Assembly: GCA_963662155.1 (NCBI GenBank)
Contig: OY759261.1
Coordinates: forward strand, 43,802,556-43,866,555
Direction of reading: 5' to 3'
Source: Lamellibrachia columna
Lineage: Eukaryota > Annelida > Polychaeta > Sabellida > Siboglinidae
Length of the DNA: 64,000 nucleotides
Below, piece after piece: positions 1 to 13,019 of the stretch (positions are counted from its first letter, which is position 1; every line of letters starts with the position of its first letter). Position numbers and translations under genes: made by a program. The notes under the pieces were generated by a model. That model was not told the DNA's origin, did no database searches, and worked only from the letters and a program-made list of their open reading frames with translations.

Positions 1-3000
1 CGTGTCTGATTAAAATGAATGAATTCTAACCGCAACCCTCATGGTTGATTGAGCTAGGGATTAACCGTGTCTGATTAAAATGAATGAATTCTAACCGCAA
101 CCCTCACGGTTGATTGAGCTACGAATTAACCGTGTCTGATTAAAATGAATGAATTCTAACCGCAACCATCATGGTTGATTGAGCTAGGGATTAACCGTGT
201 CTGATTAAAATGAATGAATTCTAACCGCAACCATCACGTTTGATTGAGCTAGGGATTAACCGTGTCTGATTAAAATGAATGAATTATAACCGCAACCCTC
301 ACGGTTGATTGAGCTAGGGATTAACCGTGTCTGATTAAAATGAATGAATTCTAACTGCAACCCTCACGGTTGATTGAGCTACGGATTAACCGTGTCTGAT
401 TAAAATGAATGAATTCTAACCGCAACCCTCACGGTTGATTGAGCTACGGATTAACCGTGTCTGATTAAAATGAATGAATTCTAACCGCAACCGTCACGGT
501 TGATTGAGCTAGGGATTAACCGTGTCTGATTAAAATGAATGAATTCTAACCGCAACCGTCACGGTTGATTGAGCTAGGGATTAACCGTGTCTGATTAAAA
601 TGAATGAATTCTAACCGCAACCCTCACGGTTGATTGAGCTAGGGATTAACCGTGTCTGATTAAAATGAATGAATTCTAACCGCAACCGTCACGGTTGATT
701 GAGCTAGGGATTAACCGTGTCTGATTAAAATGAATGAATTCTAACCGCAACCCTCACGGTTGATTGAGCTAGGGATTAACCGTGTCTGATTAAAATGAAT
801 GAATTCTAACCGCAACCGTCATGGTTGATTGAGCTAGGGATTAACTGTGTCTGATTAAAATGAATGAATTATAACCGCAACCCTCACGGTTGATTGAGCT
901 AGGGATTAACCGTGTCTGATTAAAATGAATGAATTCTAACCGCAACCGTCACGGTTGATTGAGCTAGGGATTAACCGTGTCTGATTAAAATGAATGAATT
1001 CTAACCGCAACCCTCACGGTTGATTGAGCTAGGGATTAACCGTGTCTGATTAAAATGAATGAATTCTAACCGCAACCATCACGGTTGATTGAGCTAGGGA
1101 TTAACCGTGTCTGATTAAAATGAATGAATTCTAACCGCAACCATCACGGTTGATTGAGCTAGGGATTAACCGTGTCTGATTAAAATGAATGAATTATAAC
1201 CGTAACCCTCACGGTTGATTGAGCTAGGGATTAACTGTGTCTGATTAAAATGAATGAATTCTAACCGCAACCATCACGGTTGATTGATCTAGGGATTAAC
1301 CATGTCTGATTAAAATGAATGAATTATAACCGCAACCCTCACGGTTGATTGAGCTAGGGATTAACCGTGTCTGATTAAAATGAATGAATTCTAACAGCAA
1401 CCCTCATGGTTGATTGAGCTACGGATTAACCGTGTCTGATTAAAATGAATGAATTCTAACTGCAACCGTCACGGTTGATTGAGATACGGATTAACCGTGT
1501 CTTATTAAAATGAATGAATTCTAACCGCAACTCTCACGGTTGATTGAGCTACGGATTAACCGTGTCTGATTAAAATGAATGAATTATAACCGCAACCGTC
1601 ACGGTTGATTGAGCTAGGGATTAACCGTGTCTGATTAAAATGAATGAATTATAACCGCAACCCTCACGGTTGATTGAGCTAGGGATTAACCGTGTCTGAT
1701 TAAAATGAATGAATTCTAACCGCAACCATCACGTTTGATTGAGCTAGGGATTAACCGTGTCTGATTAAAATGAATGAATTCTAACCGCAACCCTCATGGT
1801 TGATTGAGCTAGGGATTAACCGTGTCTGATTAAAATGAATGAATTCTAACCGCAACCCTCACGGTTGATTGAGCTACGAATTAACCGTGTCTGATTAAAA
1901 TGAATGAATTCTAACCGCAACCATCATGGTTGATTGAGCTAGGGATTAACCGTGTCTGATTAAAATGAATGAATTATAACCGCAACCCTCACGGTTGATT
2001 GAGCTAGGGATTAACCGTGTCTGATTAAAATGAATGAATTCTAACCGCAACCGTCACGGTTGATTGAGCTAGGTATTAACCGTGTCTGATTAAATTGAAT
2101 GAATTCTAACCGCAACCCTCAAGGTTGATTGAGCTAGGGATTAACCGTGTCTGATTAAAATGAATGAATTCTAACCGCAACCCTCATGGTTGATTGAGCT
2201 AGGGATTAACCGTGTCTGATTAAAATGAATGAATTCTAACCGCAACCATCATGGTTGATTGAGCTAGGGATTAACCGTGTCTGATTAAAATGAATGAATT
2301 ATAACCGCAACCCTCACGGTTGATTGAGCTAGGGATTAACTGTGTCTGATTAAAATGAATGAATTCTAACCGCAACCATCACGGTTGATTGAGCTAGGGA
2401 TTAACCGTGTCTGATTAAAATGAATGAATTATAACCGCAACCCTCACGGTTGATTGAGCTAGGGATTAACCGTGTCTGATTAAAATGAATGAATTCTAAC
2501 CGCAACCATCACGGTTGATTGATCTAGGGATTAACCATGTCTGATTAAAATGAATGAATTATAACCGCAACCCTCACGGTTGATTGAGCTAGGGATTAAC
2601 CGTGTCTGATTAAAATGAATGAATTCTAACAGCAACCCTCACGGTTGATTGAGCTAGGGATTAACCGTGTCTGATTAAAATGAATGAATTCTAACCGCAA
2701 CCATCACGTTTGATTGAGCTAGGGATTAACCGTGTCTGATTAAAATGAATGAATTCTAACCGCAACCCTCATGGTTGATTGAGCTAGGGATTAACCGTGT
2801 CTGATTAAAATGAATGAATTCTAACCGCAACCCTCACGGTTGATTGAGCTACGAATTAACCGTGTCTGATTAAAATGAATGAATTCTAACCGCAACCATC
2901 ATGGTTGATTGAGCTAGGGATTAACCGTGTCTGATTAAAATGAATGAATTCTAACCGCAACCATCACGTTTGATTGAGCTAGGGATTAACCGTGTCTGAT

Positions 3001-5799
3001 TAAAATGAATGAATTATAACCGCAACCCTCACGGTTGATTGAGCTAGGGATTAACCGTGTCTGATTAAAATGAATGAATTCTAACTGCAACCCTCACGGT
3101 TGATTGAGCTACGGATTAACCGTGTCTGATTAAAATGAATGAATTCTAACCGCAACCCTCACGGTTGATTGAGCTACGGATTAACCGTGTCTGATTAAAA
3201 TGAATGAATTCTAACCGCAACCGTCACGGTTGATTGAGCTAGGGATTAACCGTGTCTGATTAAAATGAATGAATTCTAACCGCAACCGTCACGGTTGATT
3301 GAGCTAGGGATTAACCGTGTCTGATTAAAATGAATGAATTCTAACCGCAACCCTCACGGTTGATTGAGCTAGGGATTAACCGTGTCTGATTAAAATGAAT
3401 GAATTCTAACCGCAACCGTCACGGTTGATTGAGCTAGGGATTAACCGTGTCTGATTAAAATGAATGAATTCTAACCGCAACCCTCACGGTTGATTGAGCT
3501 AGGGATTAACCGTGTCTGATTAAAATGAATGAATTCTAACCGCAACCGTCATGGTTGATTGAGCTAGGGATTAACTGTGTCTGATTAAAATGAATGAATT
3601 ATAACCGCAACCCTCACGGTTGATTGAGCTAGGGATTAACCGTGTCTGATTAAAATGAATGAATTCTAACCGCAACCGTCACGGTTGATTGAGCTAGGGA
3701 TTAACCGTGTCTGATTAAAATGAATGAATTCTAACCGCAACCCTCACGGTTGATTGAGCTAGGGATTAACCGTGTCTGATTAAAATGAATGAATTCTAAC
3801 CGCAACCATCACGGTTGATTGAGCTAGGGATTAACCGTGTCTGATTAAAATGAATGAATTATAACCGTAACCCTCACGGTTGATTGAGCTAGGGATTAAC
3901 TGTGTCTGATTAAAATGAATGAATTCTAACCGCAACCATCACGGTTGATTGATCTAGGGATTAACCATGTCTGATTAAAATGAATGAATTATAACCGCAA
4001 CCCTCACGGTTGATTGAGCTAGGGATTAACCGTGTCTGATTAAAATGAATGAATTCTAACAGCAACCCTCATGGTTGATTGAGCTACGGATTAACCGTGT
4101 CTGATTAAAATGAATGAATTCTAACTGCAACCGTCACGGTTGATTGAGATACGGATTAACCGTGTCTTATTAAAATGAATGAATTCTAACCGCAACTCTC
4201 ACGGTTGATTGAGCTACGGATTAACCGTGTCTGATTAAAATGAATGAATTATAACCGCAACCGTCACGGTTGATTGAGCTAGGGATTAACCGTGTCTGAT
4301 TAAAATGAATGAATTATAACCGCAACCCTCACGGTTGATTGAGCTAGGGATTAACCGTGTCTGATTAAAATGAATGAATTCTAACCGCAACCATCACGTT
4401 TGATTGAGCTAGGGATTAACCGTGTCTGATTAAAATGAATGAATTCTAACCGCAACCCTCATGGTTGATTGAGCTAGGGATTAACCGTGTCTGATTAAAA
4501 TGAATGAATTCTAACCGCAACCCTCACGGTTGATTGAGCTACGAATTAACCGTGTCTGATTAAAATGAATGAATTCTAACCGCAACCATCATGGTTGATT
4601 GAGCTAGGGATTAACCGTGTCTGATTAAAATGAATGAATTATAACCGCAACCCTCACGGTTGATTGAGCTAGGGATTAACCGTGTCTGATTAAAATGAAT
4701 GAATTCTAACCGCAACCGTCACGGTTGATTGAGCTAGGTATTAACCGTGTCTGATTAAATTGAATGAATTCTAACCGCAACCCTCAAGGTTGATTGAGCT
4801 AGGGATTAACCGTGTCTGATTAAAATGAATGAATTCTAACCGCAACCCTCATGGTTGATTGAGCTAGGGATTAACCGTGTCTGATTAAAATGAATGAATT
4901 CTAACCGCAACCATCATGGTTGATTGAGCTAGGGATTAACCGTGTCTGATTAAAATGAATGAATTATAACCGCAACCCTCACGGTTGATTGAGCTAGGGA
5001 TTAACTGTGTCTGATTAAAATGAATGAATTCTAACCGCAACCATCACGGTTGATTGAGCTAGGGATTAACCGTGTCTGATTAAAATGAATGAATTATAAC
5101 CGCAACCCTCACGGTTGATTGAGCTAGGGATTAACCGTGTCTGATTAAAATGAATGAATTCTAACCGCAACCCTCATGGTTGATTGAGCTACGGATTAAC
5201 CGTGTCTGATTAAAATGAATGAATTCTAACCGCAACCGTCCGGTTGATTGAGCTAGGGATTAACCGTGTCTGATTAAAATGAATGAATTCTAACCGCAAC
5301 CCTCACCGTTGATTGAGCTAGGGATTAACCGTGTCTGATTAAAATGAATGAATTCTAACCGCAACCGTCACGGTTGATTGAGCTAGGGATTAACCGTGTC
5401 TGATTAAAATGAATGAATTATAACCGCAACCCTCACGGTTGATTGAGCTAGGGATTAACCGTGTCTGATTAAAATGAATGAATTCTAACCGCAACCGTCA
5501 CGGTTGATTGAGCTAGGGATTAACCGTGTCTGATTAAAATGAATGAATTATAACCGCAACCCTCACGGTTGATTGAGCTAGGGATTAACCGTGTCTGATT
5601 AAAATGAATGAATTCTAACCGCAACCCTCACGGTTGATTGAGCTACGGATTAACCGTGTCTGATTAAAATGAATGAATTCTAACCGCAACCGTCACGGTT
5701 GATTGAGCTAGGGATTAACCGTGTCTGATTAAAATGAATGAATTCTAACCGCAACCCTCACGGTTGATTGAGCTACGGATTAACCGTGTCTGATTAAAA
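1..5799. repeat. 65-bp satellite array, about 89 units
   Basis: The unit starts at cgtgtctgattaaaatgaat and recurs every 65 bp from the left edge to about 5799. One unit near 5240 is 64 bp after a one-base loss, which shifts the register. Units differ at a few fixed sites (ccctc/ccgtc/ccatc, ctaacc/ataacc, aggg/acgg). Each contains CAACC...GGTTG, and the ccgtcacgg variant makes a perfect 7-bp arm hairpin, CAACCGT-C-ACGGTTG. Private variants recur at a fixed offset, so the array is built of longer blocks (see findings). No open frame of note runs through it. The array continues beyond the window, so its full size is unknown. Confidence 0.98.
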
Positions 5800-6890
5800 A
5801 GTAACAGTGACAATTGTATGAAATCAGGTCAGTAGTGTTCAAGATATTGCATTTTAAAATTAACCCCAATGTCCCGGGTTACGCAATAAGTTGATTAGTG
5901 AGAGGTCGCTTCCTCTCAACTTATTGGTGTGCAATTTTAACACAGATGTGTTCTCATCATACGTCACATTTTTAGTCAATTGTGCATAGTGGTTTGAATA
6001 CTTTTCAGTCTTGAACCCATACATGCACATGCTCATATATACGTGCATTCGTGCATGCATACATACATACGTGCACACGTGGTCGACAAGGGTACATAAG
6101 TGGTTTCAAAGTGGTTGATAATGTATTGAAAAGTAGCTAAATCGTTTGGAAAGGGCGAATAAAGCTTGAAAAGGTGTTGACAAGAGCCTGATGAATAGTA
6201 GAAATGGGTAAATGTGTAGTTTAACCACTTCCAACCTCTATACAACCCCTCATGTGTATGAGCGCCCATTGTGTGTCAGAAAAAAACTACGTGATGGCTA
6301 CGGTTGGTAATGAATAGGAGCTTATTGACATTTGCTAAGTCAGTGTTCTGTTGTAGAAGTGGACGACGCCCTTGACACTATTTTCAAGCTGCGTCCCAGA
6401 TTCATGCAAACAGGGAAGCTTTTAGCTTGTCACATTTTCACGATCAAAGGTCGACCACTGCTCAGTGTATAAAGGAGGATCCGTATGCGCACATCGTAGT
6501 TTTTATTTGCTAAAGGTGATTAAGTTATAATCGTGTGAACACACACGCCCTTATATGTAAAAGTTTAACTATAAATATACATGCCCAAGTAATGACGACG
6601 AGAGCAGTGATTTCATTGTTAAAATTAGGGGCCGATAGAGGAACGAGATATCATGTAAGTGTTGCTTTATCGTTGCATTGTCCTTAAATTTCAAGCATAA
6701 CTACTTGTGATACTTTTTTTATAGGGAACGTGTGATGATTTGCAATGGCTAACTCGTATGAAGCCAAGGGATGTTTCGTATATAATTAAATTGCCTCAAA
6801 TATCCTTACTTACCGATCTCAAAATACATATAAATCAACAATATTTAGTATTGTAGTATACTATTCTCCGCATCTTGTAATTTCCATATT
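5800..6890. other. Unique sequence, no gene recognised
   Basis: AT-rich single-copy-looking DNA after the satellite. It has a short TACA/CATA tract near 6055-6075 and only short open frames without family resemblance. Confidence 0.5.
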
Positions 6891-6894
6891 ACGG

Positions 6895-7500
6895 TCATAG
6901 TGGAACAGTCTCTGGAGTGGGACTCATCACTGTACATTAACTATGAGAAGGCATTTGAAAGCCACGACTTGGCGATCGTTTGTTTCTACGCCATTACGGG
7001 ATACCAGATAAGTTTATTTCTCTAATACAAAGCACCTTTTCTCTCTTTCTGTTGGCCATAGACTGGATAATGAGGAGGACCACAGAAAATAAGAGAAATG
7101 GTATCCAATGGATGCTTTGGAGTCAGTTGGACGATTTGGTATTTGCAGGCGACTTGGCTCTCCTATCACACAGTCATAACCAAATACAGGAGAAAACAGA
7201 GCTTCTAAACACAGACACGACTTGTCAAACTTCAAAAGGAGCGAGATCACGAAGGCAACAACCCATTCACTATACGAGGGGAACCACTGGAAGAAACGGA
7301 CTACTTCAAATACATGGGCATTACAATCAGCAAGAAGCACAGAAGAAGATGTGACACCTGTGATGCAAAACTACATATTTGCTTTCCTCGCTTTGGGGAA
7401 AATCTGGACGGCAAAGGGGATCACGTTAAACACCAAGCTGAGAATATTTAACTAAAACGTCATGTCAGTGTTGCTATAAAGCTCTGACACATGGATAATG
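6895..7500 (+). pseudogene. Non-LTR reverse transcriptase fragment
   Basis: Conceptual translation in shifting frames gives a YEKAFES-like block (palm motif A region), then RHYGIPDKFISLIQSTF. LLAIDWIMRRTTENKRNGIQ and QLDDLVFAGDLALLSHSHN follow, the degenerate FADD catalytic box (F-A-G-D here). Further on KIWTAKGITLNTKLRIFN precedes a degenerate SDTW. These are the ordered RT and thumb blocks of a common invertebrate LINE family, the same family as the relic at 19.3-20.2 kb. The endonuclease is absent and frames are broken, so it is a dead 5'-truncated piece. The clade is not certain. Confidence 0.75.
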
Positions 7501-7589
7501 ATAATGCAAACGCTAAAAAGGATACAGATGCCTGCGCAGAATTATGAATTTGAAATGTTCTGACAAAGTTAGCAAGAACACACTATTGA

Positions 7590-7735
7590 CCCTGCTGCTG
7601 TGGTCCAGGAGGCAGTATTGTCCCCTGCTGCTGGACTTGAAACGATATTTTCTGCTGCTGATGTCCAGGAGATGGTGTTGTCTTCTGCTGCAGGACAGGA
7701 GGCTGTATTATCTGCATCTGCCGGACAGGAGGCGG
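7590..7735. repeat. Imperfect short repeat, Q/P-rich if read on minus
   Basis: About four imperfect copies of a roughly 33-36 bp unit built on ctgctgctgg...caggaggc. The minus frame reads as proline- and glutamine-rich blocks (PPVLQQK, PPGPQQQG), the plus frame as A/Q/E-rich blocks (AAGQEAVLS). An exon of a low-complexity protein is possible, but no flanking exon supports it. 7736-8080 holds nothing I recognise. Confidence 0.45.
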
Positions 7736-8080
7736 CGGTTCACTTTCCCCTGGTGCAGGTTGGTCTGTCACCATTGACGCATGACATTAATCTTCACCAA
7801 ATACATATTTGTTGAAGTGGAGCACACCACTAACTCGGATGCGAATATTTGGTCTTCATCTAAAATATAGCTTGGCTCTCTAAACGCTAACGTGTGGCGG
7901 GACAGTTCTAGGTTCAGAGGAACTCGATAAATGGATCTCTCATCAATCACGTCCTGGTTCACTGCACCAGCCTGACTTCATCTGACGTGTCACCGCGGTG
8001 AATTTTACGTGTGTACGTTCGCAGTATCTCGATTGCTCTCTCTGTGTGAAACGAAACAACAAAACGTTCAATCAAATCAG

Positions 8081-8399
8081 CAAGGCCTACTGTTATAGGT
8101 CAACAAACCAAGGCCTACTGTTATAGGTCAACAAACCAAGGCCTACTGTTATAGGTCAACAAACCAAGGCCTACTGTTATAGGTCAACAAACCAAGGCCT
8201 ACTGTTATAGGTCAACAAACCAAGGCCTACTGTTATAGGTCAACAAACCAAGGCCTACTGTTATAGGTCAACAAACCAAGGCCTACTGTTATAGGTCAAC
8301 AAACCAAGGCCTACTGTTATAGGTCAACAAACCAAGGCCTACTGTTATAGGTCAACAAACCAAGGCCTACTGTTATAGGTCAACAAACCAAGGCCTACT
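8081..8399. repeat. 28-bp minisatellite, 11 near-identical copies
   Basis: The unit caaggcctactgttatagg plus tcaacaaac repeats eleven times at exactly 28 bp with essentially no divergence, then a partial twelfth. This implies very recent expansion or active homogenisation. Confidence 0.97.
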
Positions 8400-8931
8400 A
8401 TTAAATTAAAATACGTTAAAATAAAAGCCTTGAACGTTTTTCGTGCTATGTAAGTATGGTAATACATGAAGTACACATATCTAACATAGTTACTACTTGT
8501 AATTTCAACAACATTTATAAGTATTTATTAAAACTGTAATGCATTAGTACCATCAAGCTTAATTTATCACGAGCATACCGCTTGGGATACGATGCACCCT
8601 GAGCAGAGTGCCCCAGCCACCACCTGTCCGTATCGTTATATAATGCGGTTAATACACAGCTTTCACCACTTATTATCACCTACAGAACGCAGTCAGATAA
8701 ACTAATTATTAACAACTAATAGCAATAAGTTTCACATTTACCAATGCAGTGCTGCAGCATGAACTACTCTATCAACCGTCGGTTTTACTTTTGTTGCTCC
8801 AAAACTACTAAATTCAATAAGTTTAAGCCAAATAGCATCAACTCACACAAACTTACTGGCAACGTGCGCAGTATGGTGCAAACTACAATATCGCGTCACC
8901 AGCCTCAGTTACGGTAAATTGAACAAATGAC
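8400..8931. other. Unique AT-rich DNA, nothing recognised
   Basis: No coding signal, repeat or RNA structure was recognised between the two minisatellites. Confidence 0.4.
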
Positions 8932-9475
8932 ACCCCATGAGTATGGTGTCCCACTGAGTATGATGTCCCACTGAGCATGGTGTCCCACTGAGCATGGTGT
9001 CCCACTGAGCATGGTGTCCCACTGAGCATGGTGTCCCACTGAGCATGGTGTCCCACTGAGCATGGTGTCCCACTGAGCATGGTGTCCCACTGAGCATGGT
9101 GTCCCACTGAGCATGGTGTCCCACTGAGCATGGTGTCCCACTGAGCATGGTGTCCCACTGAGTATGGTGTCCCACTGAGCATGGTGTCCCACTGAGCATG
9201 GTGTCCCACTGAGCATGGTGTCCCACTGAGCATGGTGTCCCACTGAGCATGGTGTCCCACTGAGCATGGTGTCCCACTGAGCATGGTGTCCCACTGAGCA
9301 TGGTGTCCCACTGAGTATGGTGTCCCACTGAGTATGGTGTCCCACTGAGTATGGTGTCCCACTGAGTATGGTGTCCCACTGAGTATGGTGTCCCACTGAG
9401 CATGGTGTCCCACTGAGCATGGTGTCCCACTGAGCATGGTGTCCCACTGAGCATGGTGTCCCACTGAGCATGGTG
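8932..9475. repeat. 17-bp minisatellite, about 32 copies
   Basis: The unit actgagcatggtgtccc recurs every 17 bp with a gcatgg/gtatgg variant. Because 17 is not a multiple of three and the minus-strand unit has no stop in any frame, all three minus frames stay open for about 180-220 codons with a 17-residue repeat. These frames are artefacts and not genes. Confidence 0.97.
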
Positions 9476-9499
9476 CTCCGGTCTCCCCTACCTATCACC

Positions 9500-9582
9500 A
9501 TGATAAATTGTTGGACTCTCGATAAGCCAATGGCTTCCTTGTCCACTTGCCATATGGGCCTTTGCATTAGATGGCAATCTTG
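9500..9582 (+). mobile_element. 3'-end scrap of the CR1-like element
   Basis: attgttggactctcgataag, then ccaatggcttccttgtccac and a tail ending in atcttgttaa, match the 3' UTR of the CR1-like copies at 32.77 kb and 53.73 kb, here in plus orientation. It is a severely 5'-truncated insertion of about 85 bp, ending in the family's characteristic terminal repeat. Confidence 0.8.
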
Positions 9583-10812
9583 TTAAGCAAACCTAACGGT
9601 AACACACTTACCTTTGAAGAATGTCTCACATATATCGCAATATCCTAGTTCGAGTGTATACGTATCTTGTTTCATGTAAATCACTGGCCGCGGTCGATTC
9701 GAGCGTAGTATAACATAACGGAAACTTGTAGCAGGAAGATGTAACAATAAACACGACGTGCTCTGGTCTAATACGCAGGAATCACACTGTCTACGTCGTG
9801 CTAGGTGCATTGTTCGTGAGCACAGTACTCGGCGAAGGAATCGTCTTTCGACTGTGTATGCGTATGTATGTGTTGCGAATAATGTCAATTCCGCAAGTGA
9901 CTTTCGTTAAATTAAATAAGTGCAATTATTGTATCATCACATTCATTTTGCCATATTTCGGAATTAAGCATTCGGGGATTGTTTTATCAGGCCCAAAGTC
10001 AACACAATGATGCATTTATAGACAAGACAACTACAGGGGACATAAATGATTCTCGTTTCGAGGTGATAGTTGACGAGATAATGTACTTCCGGCTCCCAAT
10101 TTGTGCACAACATAACACGTTAAATGTACCTATGTCATTATAAAATAAACCATTGGTATTAGTACTATCACATTGTAATGTTAGTTGATTTAATAAAATA
10201 ATATTAAATAATAACTATAATAATATAAATAAACGTGTTATTATTGTTTGTTATGTCTGTTTTCATTCAAAGTGTGTTTTTGTGAAAAATGCGATAACGG
10301 GCAATGTGTCGCTGGAGGCCGGAAGTGAGCATTTATGGGCAAATTTGCATAAAATCAACATGGCGGCAAACGAGACTAGCGTGCCTTGTACACAACGTTC
10401 TATATTATAAAGTAGAACATCAAATAAGCTATAAAATATTGAACAGTAAAAGTAATGTTACCTCATAGCAATAATTATTATCTTGGGGCAAGTATGACAA
10501 TAGTAATGTTATACTAAAAAAGTACATTTAATTGGGAGCCAATATACGTATATTAATGTTATGTTTTGAAAAGGCAATGTTAGCGTGGAGGCCAGTAAAA
10601 ATTTAATTTAAACCATAAATATACTAATGTTAATTTAAAAGGTAAACGTTAATTGGATAAACTAAATATGATCCCATCGTAGGACGTTGTACAATAATTC
10701 AATGTTCAGCTTCTGTGTGCGAGTATGATGCAACCGTATGTTCGACATTGTGATGAACATATTACCATCAATCTCCGTCTGCATGCGCGTGCAGTGGGAT
10801 GGAAAACAACGA
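9583..10812. other. No gene recognised; AT-rich with a possible promoter
   Basis: AT-rich DNA with only short unrelated frames. Around 10320-10395 an ETS-like CCGGAAGTGA is followed 40 bp on by aacATGGCGGC, which opens a 16-codon frame (MAANETSVPC...). This resembles a first-exon start, but no downstream exon is visible. Confidence 0.25.
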
Positions 10813-10827
10813 TGAGAAGAGGATTTG

Positions 10828-10880
10828 TTGCGCAGAGGAGACAGGCACGGAGGAGACAGGCACAGAGGAGACAGGCACGG
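10828..10880. repeat. 15-bp repeat, about 3.5 copies
   Basis: gaggagacaggcacg is repeated in tandem. Being a multiple of three, it encodes EETGT repeats on plus in a short, unsupported frame. Confidence 0.8.
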
Positions 10881-11204
10881 AGGAATGCTGCCGTTTGAAG
10901 GTGTACGACATAGAAACACATATGTGTTGTTACGAAACAAAGACAGGTGATGAGAAAGAGAATTCTTCTCATGTGCTTGACAAAAATCTATTCGTGGGAG
11001 CCTCGCGTCTGACTTAGTTGGCTCAGTCTTTGTTTAAAACTCCTCCGCCTCCGATATTATGGAAAATTCGGGTTAGCACCCGATCGGCGCCACCGTCGTC
11101 ATCATAATCGTCGTCGTCATTATCATATTAACATCATAATTAATTGTCGCAACCAATGGGGTGCATCAAAAACATCCACACACAAGGAATGCAGCATCAC
11201 GACT

Positions 11205-11312
11205 GTCCACGCTGCATGATGTACAACACGTACAAAACACGTTGTACAACACGTACAAAACATGATGTACAACACGTACGAAACATGATGTACATCACGT
11301 ACAAAACAACTG
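11205..11312. repeat. About 25-bp repeat, 4 copies
   Basis: Copies of gatgtacaacacgtacaaaa with slight variation. 10885-11200 and 11313-11735 show no gene; the former has a GTC/ATC trinucleotide-rich stretch near 11090-11140. Confidence 0.8.
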
Positions 11313-11737
11313 AGTTAAAAACGCCCTTTTCTATCATAAAGTTTAAAAAAGTGAAAATGGCCAGTTAAGGCAGCATGATCATGTACCAACAAGAGCGACA
11401 TTCAGAGTGCAACTTTTATTATGTTGAAGATACACGTCCCAGATGTAATCAATCTAAAGTCGATCCATGTGTCTATGTTGTACTTCGCCTCGGTTCATGT
11501 TATCCGAATTATGCCGAGGTCTTAGTGTTATTCGTTATGGGCGTCATATCCCACTGTCTGTATCTATGTCAAGTGATCACTCAGTCGTAGCCATTACCTC
11601 GGTTCATCGTGTTGAACCAGTTCCACTCATCCGTATCTTAGTTTGTCGGCCGCGACGAGTCACGAGTTGCCAACGCATCAGTTAGATTGTGTTGGCGTGC
11701 CAGGTAAGTTCTGTTGGTGTGTCATAGATTTGATTGT

Positions 11738-12085
11738 TCATGTTTCATATAAGTGTGTTATGAGCACGGGCTAGGTGTGCCTCATCATATTATGCCAGTA
11801 AACACACAATGGTGGTTAATTTGTTTATGTTTCATATAAGTGTGTTACGCGCACGGACTAGGTATGCCTCATTACATTAAACCAGTACATACACAATAGT
11901 GGTTAATTTGTTCATATTTCATATAAGTACGTTACGCGCACGGAGTAGGTATGCCTCATTACATTAAGCCCGTAAACACATAATGGTGGTTAATTTGTTC
12001 ATGTTTCATATAAGTGTGTTAGAGGACGGACTAAGTGTGCCTCATTACATTAAACTAGTAAACACACAATGGTGGTTAACTCGAC
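11738..12085. repeat. 87-88 bp tandem repeat, 4 diverged copies
   Basis: Copies begin at tttcatataagtgtgtta near 11742, 11830, 11917 and 12004. Each runs through a cgcacgg.ctaggt block and ends in acacacaatggtggttaa. Divergence of roughly 10% suggests an older array. Confidence 0.9.
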
Positions 12086-12898
12086 GAACCTGGAATAGTA
12101 CCTCTCAAGTTATATAACTACGGAACCAGAAACCCCTTTTGTAGAATATTTTGTATATTTATTGAGTTGATTCTATGAATAATCATATTATTTAGAGCAT
12201 ATTTTGCTGATTTTATTATGCACTTTGAACGGAATGTGAAGCAGTTCCACCTTCATAATTCGGAGGCAGTCGTCTTTGGTTGTAATTACATGTTGTATTA
12301 ATTATATGTTGTAATCTACTTTATTACATAACATGTATAACTTTTCAATTAAATTAATTCACGCTGTTGTTAATGTGAACATTGCACAATTGTAATAATG
12401 ATAATGATTCACTATGTCAGCGAGTAATATGTATAGCACCGAAACACGTCAACACCAGTTGGCTCGCTGCCAGAGTGGTATAGGTTTCTTTAAAAAAAAA
12501 CAAAGCTACGAGTCAACGCCCATGAAGAAAGCTGATTCGTGTAACACCTTGTTTTTACACTATATGATATAATGACTGACGCATGGAGAGCACTCTGTTT
12601 GTTGTTGTTGGGGGGGGGGTAAATGAAACGGCTGGGCCGAGGGGTGCAGTATCCCCCACTGTTTATATATATATGATTCGCCGAATATAAGTTTTAGATA
12701 ATTACTACAGGTATATCACAGCATATGTTGTGTCGCAGAACACGGTGCTCATTAAACAATACGTTGCAAACATGGTTGAACAGTTTTTTCTATATATGTT
12801 AAACCACATTATTTACAGCAATAAGAACTGCTTTATATGTCAATATTACGACAAAATACACCCCTGGTACTGTGCTCTCAACAAATATAATGTCAATA
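12086..12898. other. No gene recognised
   Basis: AT-rich DNA with a G homopolymer at 12610-12619 and no recognised coding or repeat family. Confidence 0.4.
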
Positions 12899-13019
12899 AT
12901 GTCTGCAGATGTACGTGGTGTCTGCAGATGTACGCGGTGTCTGCAGATGTACGCGGTGTCTGCAGATGTACGCGGTGTCTGCAGATGTACGCGGTGTCTG
13001 CATATGTACGCGGTGTCTG
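12899..13019. repeat. 19-bp minisatellite, about 6 copies
   Basis: gtctgcagatgtacgcggt repeats every 19 bp. Open frames on both strands come from the repeat (period not a multiple of three). Confidence 0.95.

Noticed and set aside
1..5799. CRISPR array
   Set aside because: Whole units repeat, with no unique spacers, and the context is eukaryotic.
6170..6220. Hammerhead-like CTGATGA...GAAA
   Set aside because: The bases between the boxes (atagta) cannot form stem II.
8883..9567. Three overlapping frames of 181-220 codons on minus
   Set aside because: Products of the 17-bp minisatellite; same reasoning.
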